A stretch of 64,000 bases of DNA, from positions 3,348,001 through 3,412,000 of the forward strand of contig CM038468.1 in assembly GCA_021464415.1 (NCBI GenBank). The letters run 5' to 3'. Source of the DNA: Lonicera japonica (taxonomy: Eukaryota > Streptophyta > Magnoliopsida > Dipsacales > Caprifoliaceae). The stretch's first letter is position 1; each line of letters starts with the position of its first letter. The notes under the pieces are model-generated. The model saw nothing but the letters and a program-made list of their open reading frames with translations, was not told the DNA's origin and did no database searches. Below are positions 33,540-46,850 of the stretch, one piece after another. The translations under genes and the position numbers were made by a program.

Positions 33540-36500
33540 ATTGTCTTTTATTATTATTTCCTATAAATTTTATTATAAAAGGGAAGCAAAAAAATATTCA
33601 ATGAGATAACCTCCATTTTTTTCTCATAAAAACATTTTCTTATCTATCCAGAATTTTATTTCATAGAAATGCAAATATAATGTAAAATGTAAAAGAATAG
33701 TTGTAATATGTCATGCCACCTAGATGCTTATTATATCACAGATAATCGATGCGATCCTCTTCACAGTAAAATATATGAAAATTTGTATTTTATATGCATT
33801 GGCTTCCTTTTATCAACTATAAATATTCTTATATTAATTAGGAGTTGAGCTATTTTGATTTGTCAAAATTCATACTTTTTTATATTCTTTTATTTCATTT
33901 ATAAATTATAGTATCGAACAAGAAGTCATTTGATAATTAAGAATTTGGAGGATACTAAAACTTTTAATGACATACATGCCTTATTTTTCAAATAATGGAA
34001 TTATTATTTTTTTAAAAAACAAATTCGTTGTATTGGTAAATCATTTATCAATACAAACAAAACAGCCAAAAATAAATTTGGTAGACCAGAAGTCCAACAA
34101 CCCTACAAGCCAAAACTCTAATATGTCACTAAAATTAATAGCAAAGTATAAACAGAAACATACACATCTGTCTTAAAATAGCTCCTAAAAACAATCCCTT
34201 TTAAAACAGCTCCTAAAAACAATCCCTTTTAAAATAACCCATCAAACATCTCAAAAATATAAAATAACGTTTGAGGTATTGAAATATATGAGTTGAAGTA
34301 ATGGAATGATTAGGCTGGTTTAGTTGTGTAAATTATCTTATTTATAATTGTTTTGTTGTAAATTAACAAATTATAAATTATTTCATTTTAACAAAAAAAT
34401 TGTAATGTAATTTTTTCTGCATAAACTTATATGATAGTTATAAGTTATGTAATTTCAACTATATATCTACGTTTTCTCATTTAATGTATTAGGTATTAAT
34501 TTAATTTTATGACTTCATATATTTATTCATTTTTGCAACTAAATGCTTTAATTAAATAATTTACGAATTAAATAATTTTAAATATTTAATTCATAAATCA
34601 GAGGGCAACCAAACGAACTTGTTGATATTGAAATAGATCTAATACATAATATTGGGCTTTATTATAGATGAGTTATTTTATTTTTATTTTTTATACAAAT
34701 AAATTAACCATTGAAGTATAAACAAAGTAGAGTGTTATGTTTTTAACATCGTTTAAAGTAGTAGTTGATATTCAAATAGATGTAATAAACAAGGTTGGCT
34801 CATAGAATGATTAGATTGATGTGTTATATTTTTAAAAGTGTTTAAAGTAGTTGTTGGGTATATAAATAGTAATATTTAATTAGCTTACTATTTATTTCGT
34901 TAACAGTTGTATAAATTACTTTATTTTGTGTTTGCAGAAAATTGAACTCCGAATTCCAATTTTGTTCAACTTTTTAAAATATTTCAAAAATTGAATTACA
35001 TGATAATTAGAAATATTTATTAAAATTAAATGAATACATAAATTACACACACAAAAAGTTGTCTCTCGTAGATGTTGTGAGTGTAATTATACTCGTACAC
35101 TTAAAATTATTGTTATTAGTAGTTGACAAGTTGTTTATGGCCATCTAGAAAGGGAGAAGAGCCGGTACGGCGATCAAGTGTTCAAATTTTACTATTGCGA
35201 CTCAAAAATAACATACCTAATATATCTGGTAGCATTCAAATTGTTTTCTTATGCGGATTAGGCCTATCAATAAATTAAATTTGTACCCAAATTTAATTAG
35301 AATCTGATTTGACTAGCCGGATAGGTAAGTATCGATAAGTATCGATATATAATCCATGAAGTCAATTTGAATTTGTTAAGTTTTAATTGACAAATTGGAT
35401 ATCATTATGTTATCATTTCTAATCGGACGATCAATTAATCCAATTAGTGGAGGACAATTGAAACGGTAATACATGTGTGATCGCATTTGAGAGATATATA
35501 CATTATTACAATTATATAAGTGCGTGTGTATATATATATGTTATTACATATTTATAAATGTAATAAAATAAAATAAAAGGGGGCAAATCATTTGGTTCAT
35601 AAATAAATTTTGATCAAAATCATGTTATGGATCGATACTAACTCTTCAATTTCGATCCGATTAAAAAATATGGTATAAATTCGAAAAGGGACTAATATTT
35701 TATATATCAATAAATTCATGAATTGAATTGAATTAAATATATCTTCCATTATATTGAATTTGAATATAACATGAACCAATCTATATACGTACGATTGCTA
35801 AAGGCTCGGTGAAGGATTATCTTTTCAATTCTTATACAGAGATAAATTTGTCCTTTCACACACTAAAATAAGTTGGCACATGATTACTCCCTCAATTCTT
35901 TGATTAAGAGAATCTTCTTCTTCTTTCTTTTAGTACGTTCAAATTAAGAGTTATATAGCACACTACAAAATATTATACATGTATTTTTATTTTTATTTTT
36001 ACTTTGTTGCCTTTTATGTATGTTTGATTCCATACTGCACTAGATTAGGTATCACTTCTAGGAAGGGAAAAGATGTAATGCATGGTTCTTTTATGATGGT
36101 AGTTAATATTTTTGGTTAGGCCAAACATTAATGTAGCATGTTAAAAAATACTTGTGATAAATCATGCCACTTAGATGCTTACTATGTCATGGTTGATGGA
36201 TGTGATCTTATTCACAGTAAAATTTATATGAAAAATTTTATTTTGTATGTGTTGGCTTTGTTTAATTAATTATAATAGGACTGTATTTGGAGTTTATCTC
36301 ATTTTGATATATAAAAAATTATGTTTTACATCCATACATTTACTTTATTTATGATAAAGCCTTTTGACAATTAAGATTTTAGAAAAAATTAAAGCTTTTA
36401 ATTATATTATCCTGGTTAATGTTTTAAATAATTACTAACCCTAACCTCCGCTACATCTTATATGTAGAGATTGATCACATAATTGTCTATTTTGATAAAA

Positions 36501-38330
36501 TGGTATACATTAGAATTCTTAAAATTAGGGTCAAATATTGAAGGAGGAATACCAGATAATGGCTTCGCAATAATGAACGAACAAAAAATTTAGAATCCGG
36601 GTGGTGGTTGTGATAATATCACGGTTTCATTGACAGCATTATAATGTTGTTAACAATTTGATATTTTGGATAAATTTATGACAAAATTTTCATAGAATCG
36701 CCATAATGTTGTTGTATTTATATTACAAGGAAAAGAAATATCACATCATTAATTTATTAAATCAATGCGTCACATTTTAGTTACAATAAACAAGATAATT
36801 TTTTGGCCATTAGATGTATTTTCAAAATATCAAATCAAATAAGTCAATAATTTTTCTCTATTTCATTCCACCAAATCAAATAAGTAAAAAATTTAAAAAT
36901 ATGTAATGTTATTATATGGTGAATGATTAGGGATGGCAAATGGCACAACCCTTTATTTAGTATTAAAAAAATATATATTTAATCTTTTACAAATTTAAAT
37001 AGTATTATTTTTTTAAAAAAGAAAGCACATTACTTTTGTAAACCAATGTTGCTACCAATGCCACCATCTGTTTGTAAATAGTATTTTTTTTAAAAAGAAG
37101 TTTAAATAGTATTTAGCTTAATCTTTTACAAATTTAAATAGTATTTTTTTTAAAGAAAACACATTACTTTTGTAAACCATTGTTACTACCAATGCTACCA
37201 TGTGTTTGTAATTAAAATTTTAGAAATATATAATGTCATTGTAATAATAATTCGATGCATTAATTTTTTAAAATATTTATATTGGTGAATGATTAGGGAT
37301 GACCAATTGATCCAATCCAACCTTAATAAGGTGGCGAAATGGGTTTGAATTTAAGCATATCATAAACAAGGTAAAAATTTGAGTTTTTCAATTCAAAACT
37401 ACCTCAATTTGGTCGGGTTGAATCTATATTTTGGCATATTGAGTTTAGCTTTAACGACCTCCACCACTACTTGACTGTTAGATCAATTACTATCTCTATT
37501 TATGATAGCACATTTATGTTGGTTTAGAAAATGCCGGACTTATTATAATGTGATTTGTTGTATATGTTATGGGTTGCACGTTGTTTAAATATTACGTATT
37601 TTTGTTCAATCTCTTTATTTTCTAATTGTTATTTTTTAATGTCACCATGCCATTCGGCATGGACAATACCTAATTCATAATAAATTATAAGGATGGTTGT
37701 TATTTTGGTGAAGAAGAGATGATTCTGTCAACGTCTAAGGATTTTTAACTATCGCGTGGAGAAGGGGCTGAGTGAAGCAAGGTGGTGGAGTGGAAGTAAG
37801 GGGTGACTTGCCACTAGGATGTGAATGTAATTAAATGTTATCTTTTTTTACTTAAAAAAATAAAAATAAATTCGCTTAAAGAACTATACATGGCTTTATA
37901 ACTATTAAAATAATTTATGGTTTTATGTAATAGTAAGTTAAATAAAAAAACGTTTGAATGATATTCTTGTATATACAAATATAAAATTGTTCAAACAACT
38001 TTTTTTTGCCATACTTGTATACTACATATATGCAAAATTAAAGTTTAATAAATATTATAAGAGTCATAATAGTAATTTCGTTCGGGACCTAACTTCACAT
38101 GGGCCACCTCTGCTAATGATCCATTCTCCTCTAATTGTTATTATGTCTAATTCAATTGGTGTTTAGCAATCTTTTATAGACTCACTGAGAGATACAAGTA
38201 TCTTCTTTGATCTGATGATTAGTTTTATCAAAATTTGATTACTAGTAAGAAAAATTTATCTTATCATTTTGAAATTATGAAATTGATTTGGTATTGTTTT
38301 CCTCGTAAAAATAAGAACATTTTCTTTAAA
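33540..38330 (+). repeat. Dispersed block, copy A (about 4.8 kb, non-coding)
   Basis: Collinear with copy B (about 49745-53525) over most of its length and with copy C (54815-56840) for its first half. Landmarks: TTTTTCTCATAAAAACATTTTCTTATC at about 33620, the CATGCCACCTAGATGCTT core at 33712, GAAATAGATCTAATACATAA at 34632, TTTTGATCAAAATCATG at 35606, a second core at 36160, and TTTCGTTCGGGACCTAACTT at 38080. Each copy has lost or gained pieces. No protein-like frame in any copy. Confidence 0.8.
37000..37215. repeat. Local duplication inside block A
   Basis: AATAGTATT-poly-T-AAAGAAA(G)CACATTACTTTTGTAAACCA...CTACCAATGC(C/T)ACCAT occurs at about 37003-37078 and 37138-37212. Confidence 0.75.
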
Positions 38331-38475
38331 GCACGACTCCTATAAATAAATAAATCCACATGGGGCGTTTAGCTTATTAGTAGACACAATTTGACTACCC
38401 ATGCGGAGGCAGCCCAAGGCGACTTCAGGCCCTAGGCGGAAAAAATTCAAATAGGCCTTTTATATTTTTTTAAAT

Positions 38476-38633
38476 GGGTAGTGATAACATGTGCCACATG
38501 TTAAACACCTAAATATGAAAATAAATTAAGCCCAACATGCATTTAATGCTACACTGATTATTATGCAAGTTTTAATTTCTTTCCATTTTTAGGTCTTTAA
38601 CATGTGCCCTAAGGGCACATGTTATCACTACCC
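38476..38633. mobile_element. 158-bp MITE
   Basis: Inverted ends GGGTAGTGATAACATGTGCC on the left, and the same on the right read in reverse. The right side has an internal palindrome GTGCCCTAAGGGCAC. No coding capacity; target duplication unclear because both flanks are TTTAAAT-like. Confidence 0.8.
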
Positions 38634-38715
38634 TTTTTAAATATACTAATATAATATTAAAATATTCATTTAATTAATTTTCTAGTAAAATGAGTTTGTA
38701 TAAAATACACCATTA

Positions 38716-39000
38716 GACTCCGTTTGATTGCAAAGATGAAAAAGGAAAATAAATTTAGTTAGTTTGTGTGAAAAAATAGAAAATAAGGTGAGAGATGTTA
38801 ATCATCTTATGAGTATATATCATACATCCTTCAATATTTTTGGTGAAAAATTTTTACTCATCACTAAGTAAAGAAAATTTCTTCATGGAAAAACTTGAAA
38901 ATCAAGAGAATATTACTTTCATCACTCAACTTATTTTTCATCTTTTCATCAAAACTAACACAATTTATTTTCTTTTTCCACTTTGCAATCAAACGGAGCC
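38716..39000. mobile_element. 285-bp Tourist-like MITE, target duplication TTA
   Basis: Inverted ends G(G/A)CTCCGTTTGATTGCAAAG extend about 45 bp with few mismatches (AAAAAGGAAAATAAATT against its complement). Flanked by TTA at 38713-38715 and 39001-39003. TTA duplication fits PIF/Harbinger mobilisation. Confidence 0.85.
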
Positions 39001-39009
39001 TTAATTTAC

Positions 39010-39300
39010 AATGTCACGTCAGCTTTATCACTCCTCAATTTTTTTATAAATCTTTAAAATGTAATAACTTTTAATACAAAATAAGAATTTTAATAAAAAT
39101 CATATATTTGAAATCTACTCATCAAGACCTATAAATCAAGATCCATTGTGGTTATACTATTATGTATATATAATTTCAAGAAAAAATAATAAAAAGTTGT
39201 ATAAAATAGCATCTAACATTTGTTTGTATCTTATTGACTCTTTTCAATTTTATGTAAAAGTTTACAAAAGTTGGTAAAGTTTACAATTTACGAACTATAT
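39010..39300 (+). repeat. Dispersed repeat, second copy at 48030-48310
   Basis: Shares CACTCC(T/A)CAATTTTTTTAT, TTTTAATACA, TATATTTGAAAT(C/T)TACTCATCAA and TTATTGACTCTTTTCAATTTTA-like sequence. Confidence 0.6.
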
Positions 39301-39305
39301 TGATT

Positions 39306-39715
39306 AGCTACCACTACTTGTGTTAAGTCATGCTACCTAAATGCTTATTTTATCATTCATAATAGATGCAATCCTCTTCAAAAATATATGAAAATTTTTA
39401 TTTTACATCCATTGACTTCACTTTATAAATTTAAGTATCTGTTATAAGGTTTAAACTTATTTCAGTTTAAGAGAAAAATTATAGTTCTATATATATTTAC
39501 TTTTTTTATTAGCTACCACTACTTGTGTTAAGTCATGCTACCTAAATGCTTATTTTATCATTCATAATAGATGCAATCCTCTTCAAAAATATATGAAAAT
39601 TTTTATTTTACATCCATTGACTTCACTTTATAAATTTAAGTATCTGTTATAAGGTTTAAACTTATTTCAGTTTAAGAGAAAAATTATAGTTCTATATATA
39701 TTTACTTTATTTATC
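39306..39715 (+). repeat. 205-bp tandem duplication of a block core
   Basis: Two almost identical units start TAGCTACCACTACTTGTG at 39306 and 39511. Each holds the AAGTCATGCTACCTAAATGC core of the block family. Near identity implies a recent duplication. Confidence 0.92.
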
Positions 39716-40515
39716 AATTCTAGTATCTAAGATTATAATCAAGTTTAATAATTAAGATTTTGGAGAAAACTAAAAAATTTAGTGATAGTGTAGATTCTCT
39801 AACCAAGACAAAGGAGAAAACTCCAAAATTTAGTGATAGTGTAGAATCTCTGCTTCATATTTCAATACACATGTATACAAACACAGTAAAATTGAGAAGA
39901 TGTTTTGAGAGAGATTATGTGGATGTATATTTAGATGTATGGGCCTCTAAAAAGTTGTTAAAGGCAGAATCAAAGATCAACGTGGATGATTGTAAACTCT
40001 AAAATACACCTTACCCACTTCAATCAACTGTAACTATTCAACCAAGTAAAAGAAACAATATACTTGGATCCGTTCGCTAAATTTATAAAATAATATTTTT
40101 TTTTTGTAAAGTTTCTTTGACAATCGGTTACATAAATTAATAATTCAAATTTTCAAAACTACTTTCGTGTCTTATTAAAATATTTGGTTGCTTTAGAAGC
40201 CATTAGAATAAAATTAATTATTTATCAAAGGATAATATAATTTACTTAATTAAGTTTATAAGAACTAAAATCTAAGAAAGATCAAGACAACAATATTGGA
40301 AACACAAATATTTTGGTAAATTAATAAGTTATTATCTTATTGATAAATTTATAAATTATTAATTTAGCAATAAATAAAAACTTCATTTAATTAATAAAAT
40401 TGGTTGGTCCCTATATTATTAATTTATAGAGTTTTTATTGTAGGTAGTGTACATAGGTTGGAAAATACCCTAGAGTGGGTTGAATAGAGTTTTTGAAACT
40501 TAATGGAATTTTAAA
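39716..40515. other. No gene recognised; short direct repeat
   Basis: 39758-39850 holds two copies of GGAGAAAACT(A/C)-AAATTTAGTGATAGTGTAGA about 60 bp apart. The 80-codon frame at 39760-40002 is built on them and has no family likeness. The rest is AT-rich. Confidence 0.4.
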
Positions 40516-40520
40516 ATAAG

Positions 40521-42135
40521 TGACGCCGATGGAATAGTGCGTTGTGTTAGCCCAAGTGCAGGAACGTCATGTTGTAGTATAGTCTTGGATGTACAAGTGT
40601 CAATTCACAGGGATAGTTGAAAAGGAATTATATGGATTACAGATTTTGCGGGTTTTTGGTTTTATAAAAGATTGGTTATCAAACAACGTTAACTTAAATT
40701 GCTTGTGAAAAGTGTTAAGAAAGAACTAAGGTAAGTGGAAGTTGCTCGCAATATAACAAATGGCAATTGCAATCTCAAATAAAGATTTCAATACAATATT
40801 CTCGAGAATGGGGAATGTTGTCATATCTCTCAATAGGAAAGGGTGCAAAACTAGTCAACTCATTCCCCGGTCAAAGCTATATCAAGAGAGAATACAACAA
40901 AATTCTACCATGAATGAAGCTATCATCTCTATCTCTTAGCTTCGGGTGTGAAGCAAAGCAACCCATTCCCGATAAAGCTAATTTAAGGTAGATATGATAA
41001 ATTCATCGTAAAAAGGTTTTATATAAAGCATGTATGTGAAATCTCATGGTTTAAAAGAATGAAAATTAAATGGTAAATCATTACAATGAAACGAAATGAA
41101 GTTTGTGGGATAAATTCATTAACTAATCGATCATCATTTAAGAAAGACAATAAAGAGTCTAAATATCGTGTAAAGTGTATAAAGAACTCAAAATATCATT
41201 AAGCTAGGAAATCAAAGATTATATTGATAAATTTATAAATCATCTATGGAGTTTTAAGAACTCTTCATAACCTCTACAAAGAGGAAAAAGTTCTATATAT
41301 GGGTAAAAAATACTACAAGCTTTTTAGAGCCATACAAGTATGTTGTACTCTCATTCAAACACAAGAACTAACCATACAAGGCTTGTAAAGTCTAACCTTT
41401 AAATGAAAATACCTAGAAAGCTTGAAGAATTTGAAAAGGAAAATGATTCACAATTATTTAACAAACTTTAAACATTTATTGAAAAATTAATCACCGAAAA
41501 TCATATCGCAAGTCACCTCCGTAACCTTAGTAAAAGACTACTCCATAATAAATGCAAGCACAAATATTATGGAAGAAGAAATCATTCTTACAAGATCAAG
41601 AACTTACAAGAGAAAATAAGAAAATGTTACAACTTGAACTTTCCTTTCCCTCTAAAACTTGTGCGTAAAAACTAAGATAAAAACCATCTAGCTCCTTTGC
41701 CTTACCTAAAGCTAGCCAAACATATCTAATAAATTAATAAAATATACAAGGGAAAATATTTAGGAACATTAATTCCCAAAATAAGGCAAAAGGGAGCAGG
41801 TAGTTGGTGTCTTCGCCAGGCCATGATCGATCATGGTGTGCACTGCTTGTTGATCTTTGGAACATGATCGATCACGGGTCTGGGAGAAAAATCACGTCAT
41901 GCATTTTCTAAGCTTTCAACTTGCTTTCGATTAATCTTTGAAGGGCCATTGCATTTCATGTTGATAAACACATAGAAACGCAACAAAAGCACACCTACTA
42001 GGGCAATATTAGATACAAAACTTGCTTAGGCACTAATCTTGATAAGCGGATAATTTGGCAAAGTTAGAACAATAAACGCGTCAAGCGGCTCCGGGAAAGA
42101 GTTTATGCATGACAATATTAATTATGCGTTTATCA
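40521..42135 (-). mobile_element. Solo LTR, Athila-like Ty3, target duplication ATAAG
   Basis: 1615 bp. On the minus strand it runs from TGATAAACGCAT (42135) to CCATCGGCGTCA (40521), flanked by ATAAG at 40516-40520 and 42136-42140. Near its 3' end on the minus strand it reads ATCCCTGTGAATTGACAC, a phrase typical of Athila-type LTRs. No internal coding region. It contains the perfect palindrome CCATGATCGATCATGG at 41821-41836 and a near copy at about 41863. Confidence 0.87.
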
Positions 42136-42140
42136 ATAAG

Positions 42141-43449
42141 TTTCAAATAAAGTTTAAATAATAAAACTTTAATACAATATATAATAAGGAAGTAAGTATA
42201 TTAAACAATCACACAAGTAATTAAAAAGTATAAATATGAAATGATAGAGAGTTTGAGTTTAGAGAGATTGAACCGAATGAGACAATGACGTTTTCTTTAA
42301 GCGGTTTGGTTGTTTAGACCATACGTCCGCGCCCGAGTAGTGCCCCTGAGAAATTCCACTAAAACTGATTTTCTTCCGAGTGAAGATCAAATATTTACAA
42401 GTGTAATCTTTCTCACTACACTCTACAAGTGTTATTCTTCTCACAACACTTAATAAATGTGATTTTTCTCACCACACTCAACACAAGAAATAGTCTTTTA
42501 TTATATGAGAAAAACCTCTCATAATTTGAATAATAAATTGTTTTGGTGACAAACACCAGTGTAAAATAACTCTCAAGAGTATTTAAAGATTACAAGTAAT
42601 GCTCACATTAGAGTTCTCAAGATTGATCAAAATATATAGCTTAAGAATGAAAAATATAATCAATGCATAAACATGAAAACTTGAATAATGTAGATATATG
42701 AGAAATGAGATTGTATGATGATTCAAGTTGATAAAAATTAGTTTAAGAACTCATATTTATAGCTAAAAAAAGTTTTTGACCGTTGGGGGGAATTATCAAA
42801 AGTTATGGGTCAAAAGTATACATTTTCAAAATCTCCAATGCCTATTTTTTGGACCATCAGTCGACTGAGAAAGCTCATCAGTCGACTGAGGCCATCAATC
42901 AACTGATGAGCCAGTTTTTAGCTTACAAAAATCTCAACAATTTGAACTTTTTCATTTTATCTCCAAAATCAATTCTTTTGCTTTAGGAACCTTAAGAATA
43001 TGTCCATAAGACATCTGTATTTGGGAAGATTCAAAATAAGCCCAATTGAATTTAATATGAATTTATTTCGAAATCGGTTTTTGTAAAAATGATGATTTCA
43101 AAGGGATTTTTTTTTTCAATCAAGCAAACAATGATATATGATAAATTTGAGCTATATATAATCATCAAACAAGAAACTTTACATTTATCTAAGATACTCA
43201 CTCAATATGAAAATAAACGAGTCTTCGAAAGTTTCTCATGTTCCTCAATTGTTTTGAGCTTTTGATCACGTTGTGGTGAGTGAAGAAGACTAATGTATTT
43301 TGAAATACATTTGTAAAGGATTGAATGCACCATCAGTTTTTTTGGTTTTGTACCACGTATATATAAATATAGATGTGGTAATACTTTAAAAAAATTACTA
43401 TTTAAATTACACATTATAAGATTTATTGTTATTATCAAAACAAAATTAG
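42141..43449. other. Non-coding, possible LTR remnant with TCAGTCGACTGA palindromes
   Basis: 42855-42868 and 42876-42889 carry CATCAGTCGACTGA, with a degenerate third copy at 42893-42906. 42395-42480 has repeated ACAAGTGT(A/T)AT-TTCTCAC phrases, as in promoter parts of some copia LTRs. No boundaries found; small frames are not convincing. Confidence 0.35.
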
Positions 43450-43640
43450 TGACTGTAATGTCAACAGGTAGGTTCTTAAGATGGCACTTATTCGCAATCC
43501 GGTGGTACGTTTTCCTTTGGTTGTGCATGATATATATTATCTTAAAGCTCAATAATTAGTACGGTGGTAGATTTATAGAGAGAATTTGGTAGAGGATGAA
43601 GAAGATGGTTGTGTGTGAGTGAGCGTACAAATGATTTAAT
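43450..43640. repeat. Diverged relative of the LBD-element LTR
   Basis: AGGTAGGTTC, then GGTGGTACGTTTTCCTTT and ATTATCTTAAAGCTCAATAATT parallel 26175-26275 (GGTAGGTTC, GTGGTACGTCCTCCTTTTG, TTAGCTCAAAGGCGATCAATTT). An older LTR fragment of a related family is likely. It is cut by the PIF element. Confidence 0.45.
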
Positions 43641-44358
43641 TCCCTTAGGGTGCGTTTGTTGCACCAGATAAGAAGATTAGATCGGATAGGATAGGATAGG
43701 ATAAGGATAAGGATAGGACATGATAAGATAAGAGCCCCCCATATAAGTTATAATAATGTGATGTGTTTGGAATTATCTCGAATTAAATGGTTGGATAAGA
43801 GGTGATATTCTAGATAAGCGTTTGGCGCGCATCAGGGAAAATTTTGAATTTAATTTTCCTAATACACCCTTTTGTGTGATAATCATTTTAAATAACATTT
43901 GTTTAATTTCTTAACATATTTTTTCAACTTGTCTTCTTCTTTTTTTTCACATATGAAAATGCTATTAAACTATCACTTAATGATGTTTTTCAATATTGTT
44001 TAACCTAAAGTCATTTGATTAACTATTCCTTTACAAGTATTATGGAAAATAAATAGAATATTTTTAAAATTTGTTTACTTCACGTAAATAGCAAAAATTA
44101 TGAGATTATTAAAAATAAAATATTTTAACCATGAGTATAAAATAAAGACAATAAATTTAAAATTGAAACAATGCACTCAAAATTAAAATACATAGTGTAT
44201 GAAAATAAATAATCGTACTCTTCTCCTAAAAAATTAAAATAAAATATAATCCATAGTTTTCTAAATAAAAACTAAACATTATTTTCAAGCATTCCCTGTT
44301 GTAGCAAAATGAAAGCAATTTAAGAGCCCTCCTCAAGTATTTGGTCTACAAACTCTAG

Positions 44359-45330
44359 TCACTCTTCATTTGACATAGAGAGGAAGATATCTACATAGTC
44401 TACTCGCTTGGCAATCTTTCTTACTACAAAAACACAATTCGTTGCAGTTAGAGAAATTATTTTGTTTAGCTTCTTAAGCACGTGTCTTCTATTCTTTGCT
44501 AAGCAATTTGCCCTGAGATTGTCGTTGAAAGCTTCAAACTTTGTGTTATTTGTCTCAATAAAAGTTTTGAAAACACTTGTCATTTCTTGCATGCCTATGT
44601 TTAATCCATCACTACTCCTCTTCCTTTTCGCTTGTAAGCTATGATTGTTGTATGTCGAGGAAGCTTGGTAAATGAAAGGTCCTAGAGTGTTTAATTTCAT
44701 CTAAAGAAATATTCTTGTTTACTTCAGCATCTAAATCTTTTAATGCATCTGCAATAGTCTCAACAGCAAGACTAGTGGCATGATCCTTTCCAAATATATA
44801 CTCTAACCTATCAAATAATAGGAATGATTTATTTCCCAATCCCCTTGCATCAGGTTCCTTCTACAATTGACAAAAATTAAATGTTTATACAATTGGAATA
44901 AAATGTATTTATGTAATAGATTCATTTAAATAAATATATAAATGTATATATATATATATAATTTCGAAAGAGTAAGACATATTCCTTCAAATAACTTTCC
45001 CATTGATCATCTGTATCAACTTCCACGCATTTTAAAATTTCATTCCATCCAAATCCTATATGATCCAACATTTTAGACACTAAATTGTAGTGTATATTCA
45101 ACACTTTCATCTTTGACTCGATGTGTGGTTTGCTTTAATACCACATCTTGGGATTTTTTCTTCCAACCTCTTACTTTTAACTTATGAATGAGTGCCAGGT
45201 TTAAAGCCATTGTCAAGATTGTATCCCTGCCTAACAAGGTCCTCTAGTATTTCTGCTAAGTATTCTTCCTTTAACTTTGTCAATGTACGCCGATCTCTGC
45301 CTTTTCTTCTTCCTTTAGCTTGTGTAGCTT
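44359..45330 (-). pseudogene. Myb/SANT-like DNA-binding protein of PIF/Harbinger element
   Basis: Pieces in order: 45330-45182 (RRTLTKLKEEYLAEILEDL then GFKPG), 45110-44960 (LDHIGFGWNEILK and a D-QW motif), 44839-44700 (LFDRLEYIFGKDHATSLAVET), 44680-44359 (basic KRKRSS then MQEMTSVFKTF). This is the layout of the Myb/SANT-like protein that partners plant PIF transposases and helps bind the element ends and enter the nucleus. Frame breaks at about 45182, 44960 and 44700 mark it as defective; some may be introns. Confidence 0.7.
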
Positions 45331-45645
45331 CTCTTTCCATTCCTAGCAATGCAACATATTTCGTTGACATTGGAAAGATATAACAAGTCAAAATACTAAT
45401 CCAAAGTGAATATAACAAAATAGAATATTCATAAAACATTTTGAAAAAAATTACATCAAAACATAAGAATCCCAAATATTGTCTAAAGATAAAACAATGC
45501 AATAAAAAAAATTCAAAATATTGATCCAAACTAGAAATTACAAAATAAGACAGCATAAATATAACATTAATTTCTGTTAGCCTACCTTTCATCAAACATA
45601 TGTTTAGTTAAATTATCCCTCAATTCAATCCATTAGTTAGATGAT

Positions 45646-46850
45646 TCAATGCTGCCAGTTATATAGGGGTTCCTCCATCTTATTTGCCTCTCTTGAATCT
45701 CTAGCATTTATCTCATTCATTAGTTTTTCTAGTGGATCTACGGGCATCTCCCTTCTTATGAGGTTGTGCAAAAGACAACATGCGAAAATTATTCGACATT
45801 GTGTTTTTATAGGATAAAATGAGGGACTCCTAAGAATAGCCCAGCGTTTTTTTAGGAGCCCAAAACATCTCTCTATGATATTTCTAGCTCTAGAATGTTT
45901 CATGTTAAAGTACTCTTCATGAGTAGTTGGCGCTAATCTTCCCTCTTTCTATTCAAATAAATGGTAATAAGTTGCTCTATAAAGGGCAAGAAATCTTTCG
46001 CCATTTGTGTATCCAGCATCAACTAGATGATAGTAACCTACCATGAAAAGTACCACACTTAGTGGAATCATAATTATTGTAATTGTTTGATTATGTGTAG
46101 AATAAGTCTTTTTTACCTAAGATATTACACGTAGGAACTACTAGTCCATTCCTACTACTTATTGCATCTCGTAAAACCCTAGAATCAGATGTTAAACCTT
46201 CCCAACATGGCAAAACATATATAAACTTCATGTCACGTCCACATATCCCCAAAACATTAGTTACAATTTCTCTCTTTCTTATTTTGTATCTTGGTTTATC
46301 AACTTCCAGAACATTCAACCTAACATGTGTCTCGTCTAATGCTCCTTAGCAAACCTAGACCAATAAAAAAAAATTAGATACTTTAGTATCGATTTAAATT
46401 GTTGCCATAGTTCAGTAAGAGAAAAAAAAAGTTGCATACCTAAAACCACTTCCATTTATCATCTGGATAATTATTAAGTATCGGCTCTAGTGCTCTAAGT
46501 AAAATCCCTTCTAACCGTAGCATGGTATTTAAGACTGCGTTAAAATGTCTACTAACTGTCTCTCCCGACCTTCGAAAAAAGTATTTAGAGGAACATTCCC
46601 ACTTGTTCCTTGAGCATAACATCTCTTGATTTTTTCAATTTTTCAGTTGTACGGAGTTCACACAAAATACCAAAAGTGCACCTATTCATTCTAAGTTGTT
46701 CTATACAAGTCACGTCATTCCCACGAATCAAACGATTTATGTTCTCTATTCTCGTCTCTGTTCCAACGAAAGTTCTATTCTTTAATACATACTTTTGGTA
46801 ATACGTGCATGTGTTAGCATATGTAAACATAAATAGTATACCTAACAACC
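45646..46850 (-). pseudogene. PIF/Harbinger DDE transposase, broken
   Basis: Pieces from N to C: 46850-46585 (N-terminal helical region), 46622-46440 (SGETVSRHFNAVL), about 46350-46120 (ALDETH with the first catalytic Asp, then RDMKFIYVL and SDSRVLRDA), about 46020-45960 (LVDAGYTNGERF, second Asp), 45903-45650 (RNIIERCFGLLKKRW, catalytic Glu, and CLLHNLIRREM). Stops interrupt it, for example TAA just before ALDETH (about 46348) and one near 45950; the usual WEG glycine is Cys. It would cut and paste the element at TTA sites; it is not functional. Confidence 0.88.
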
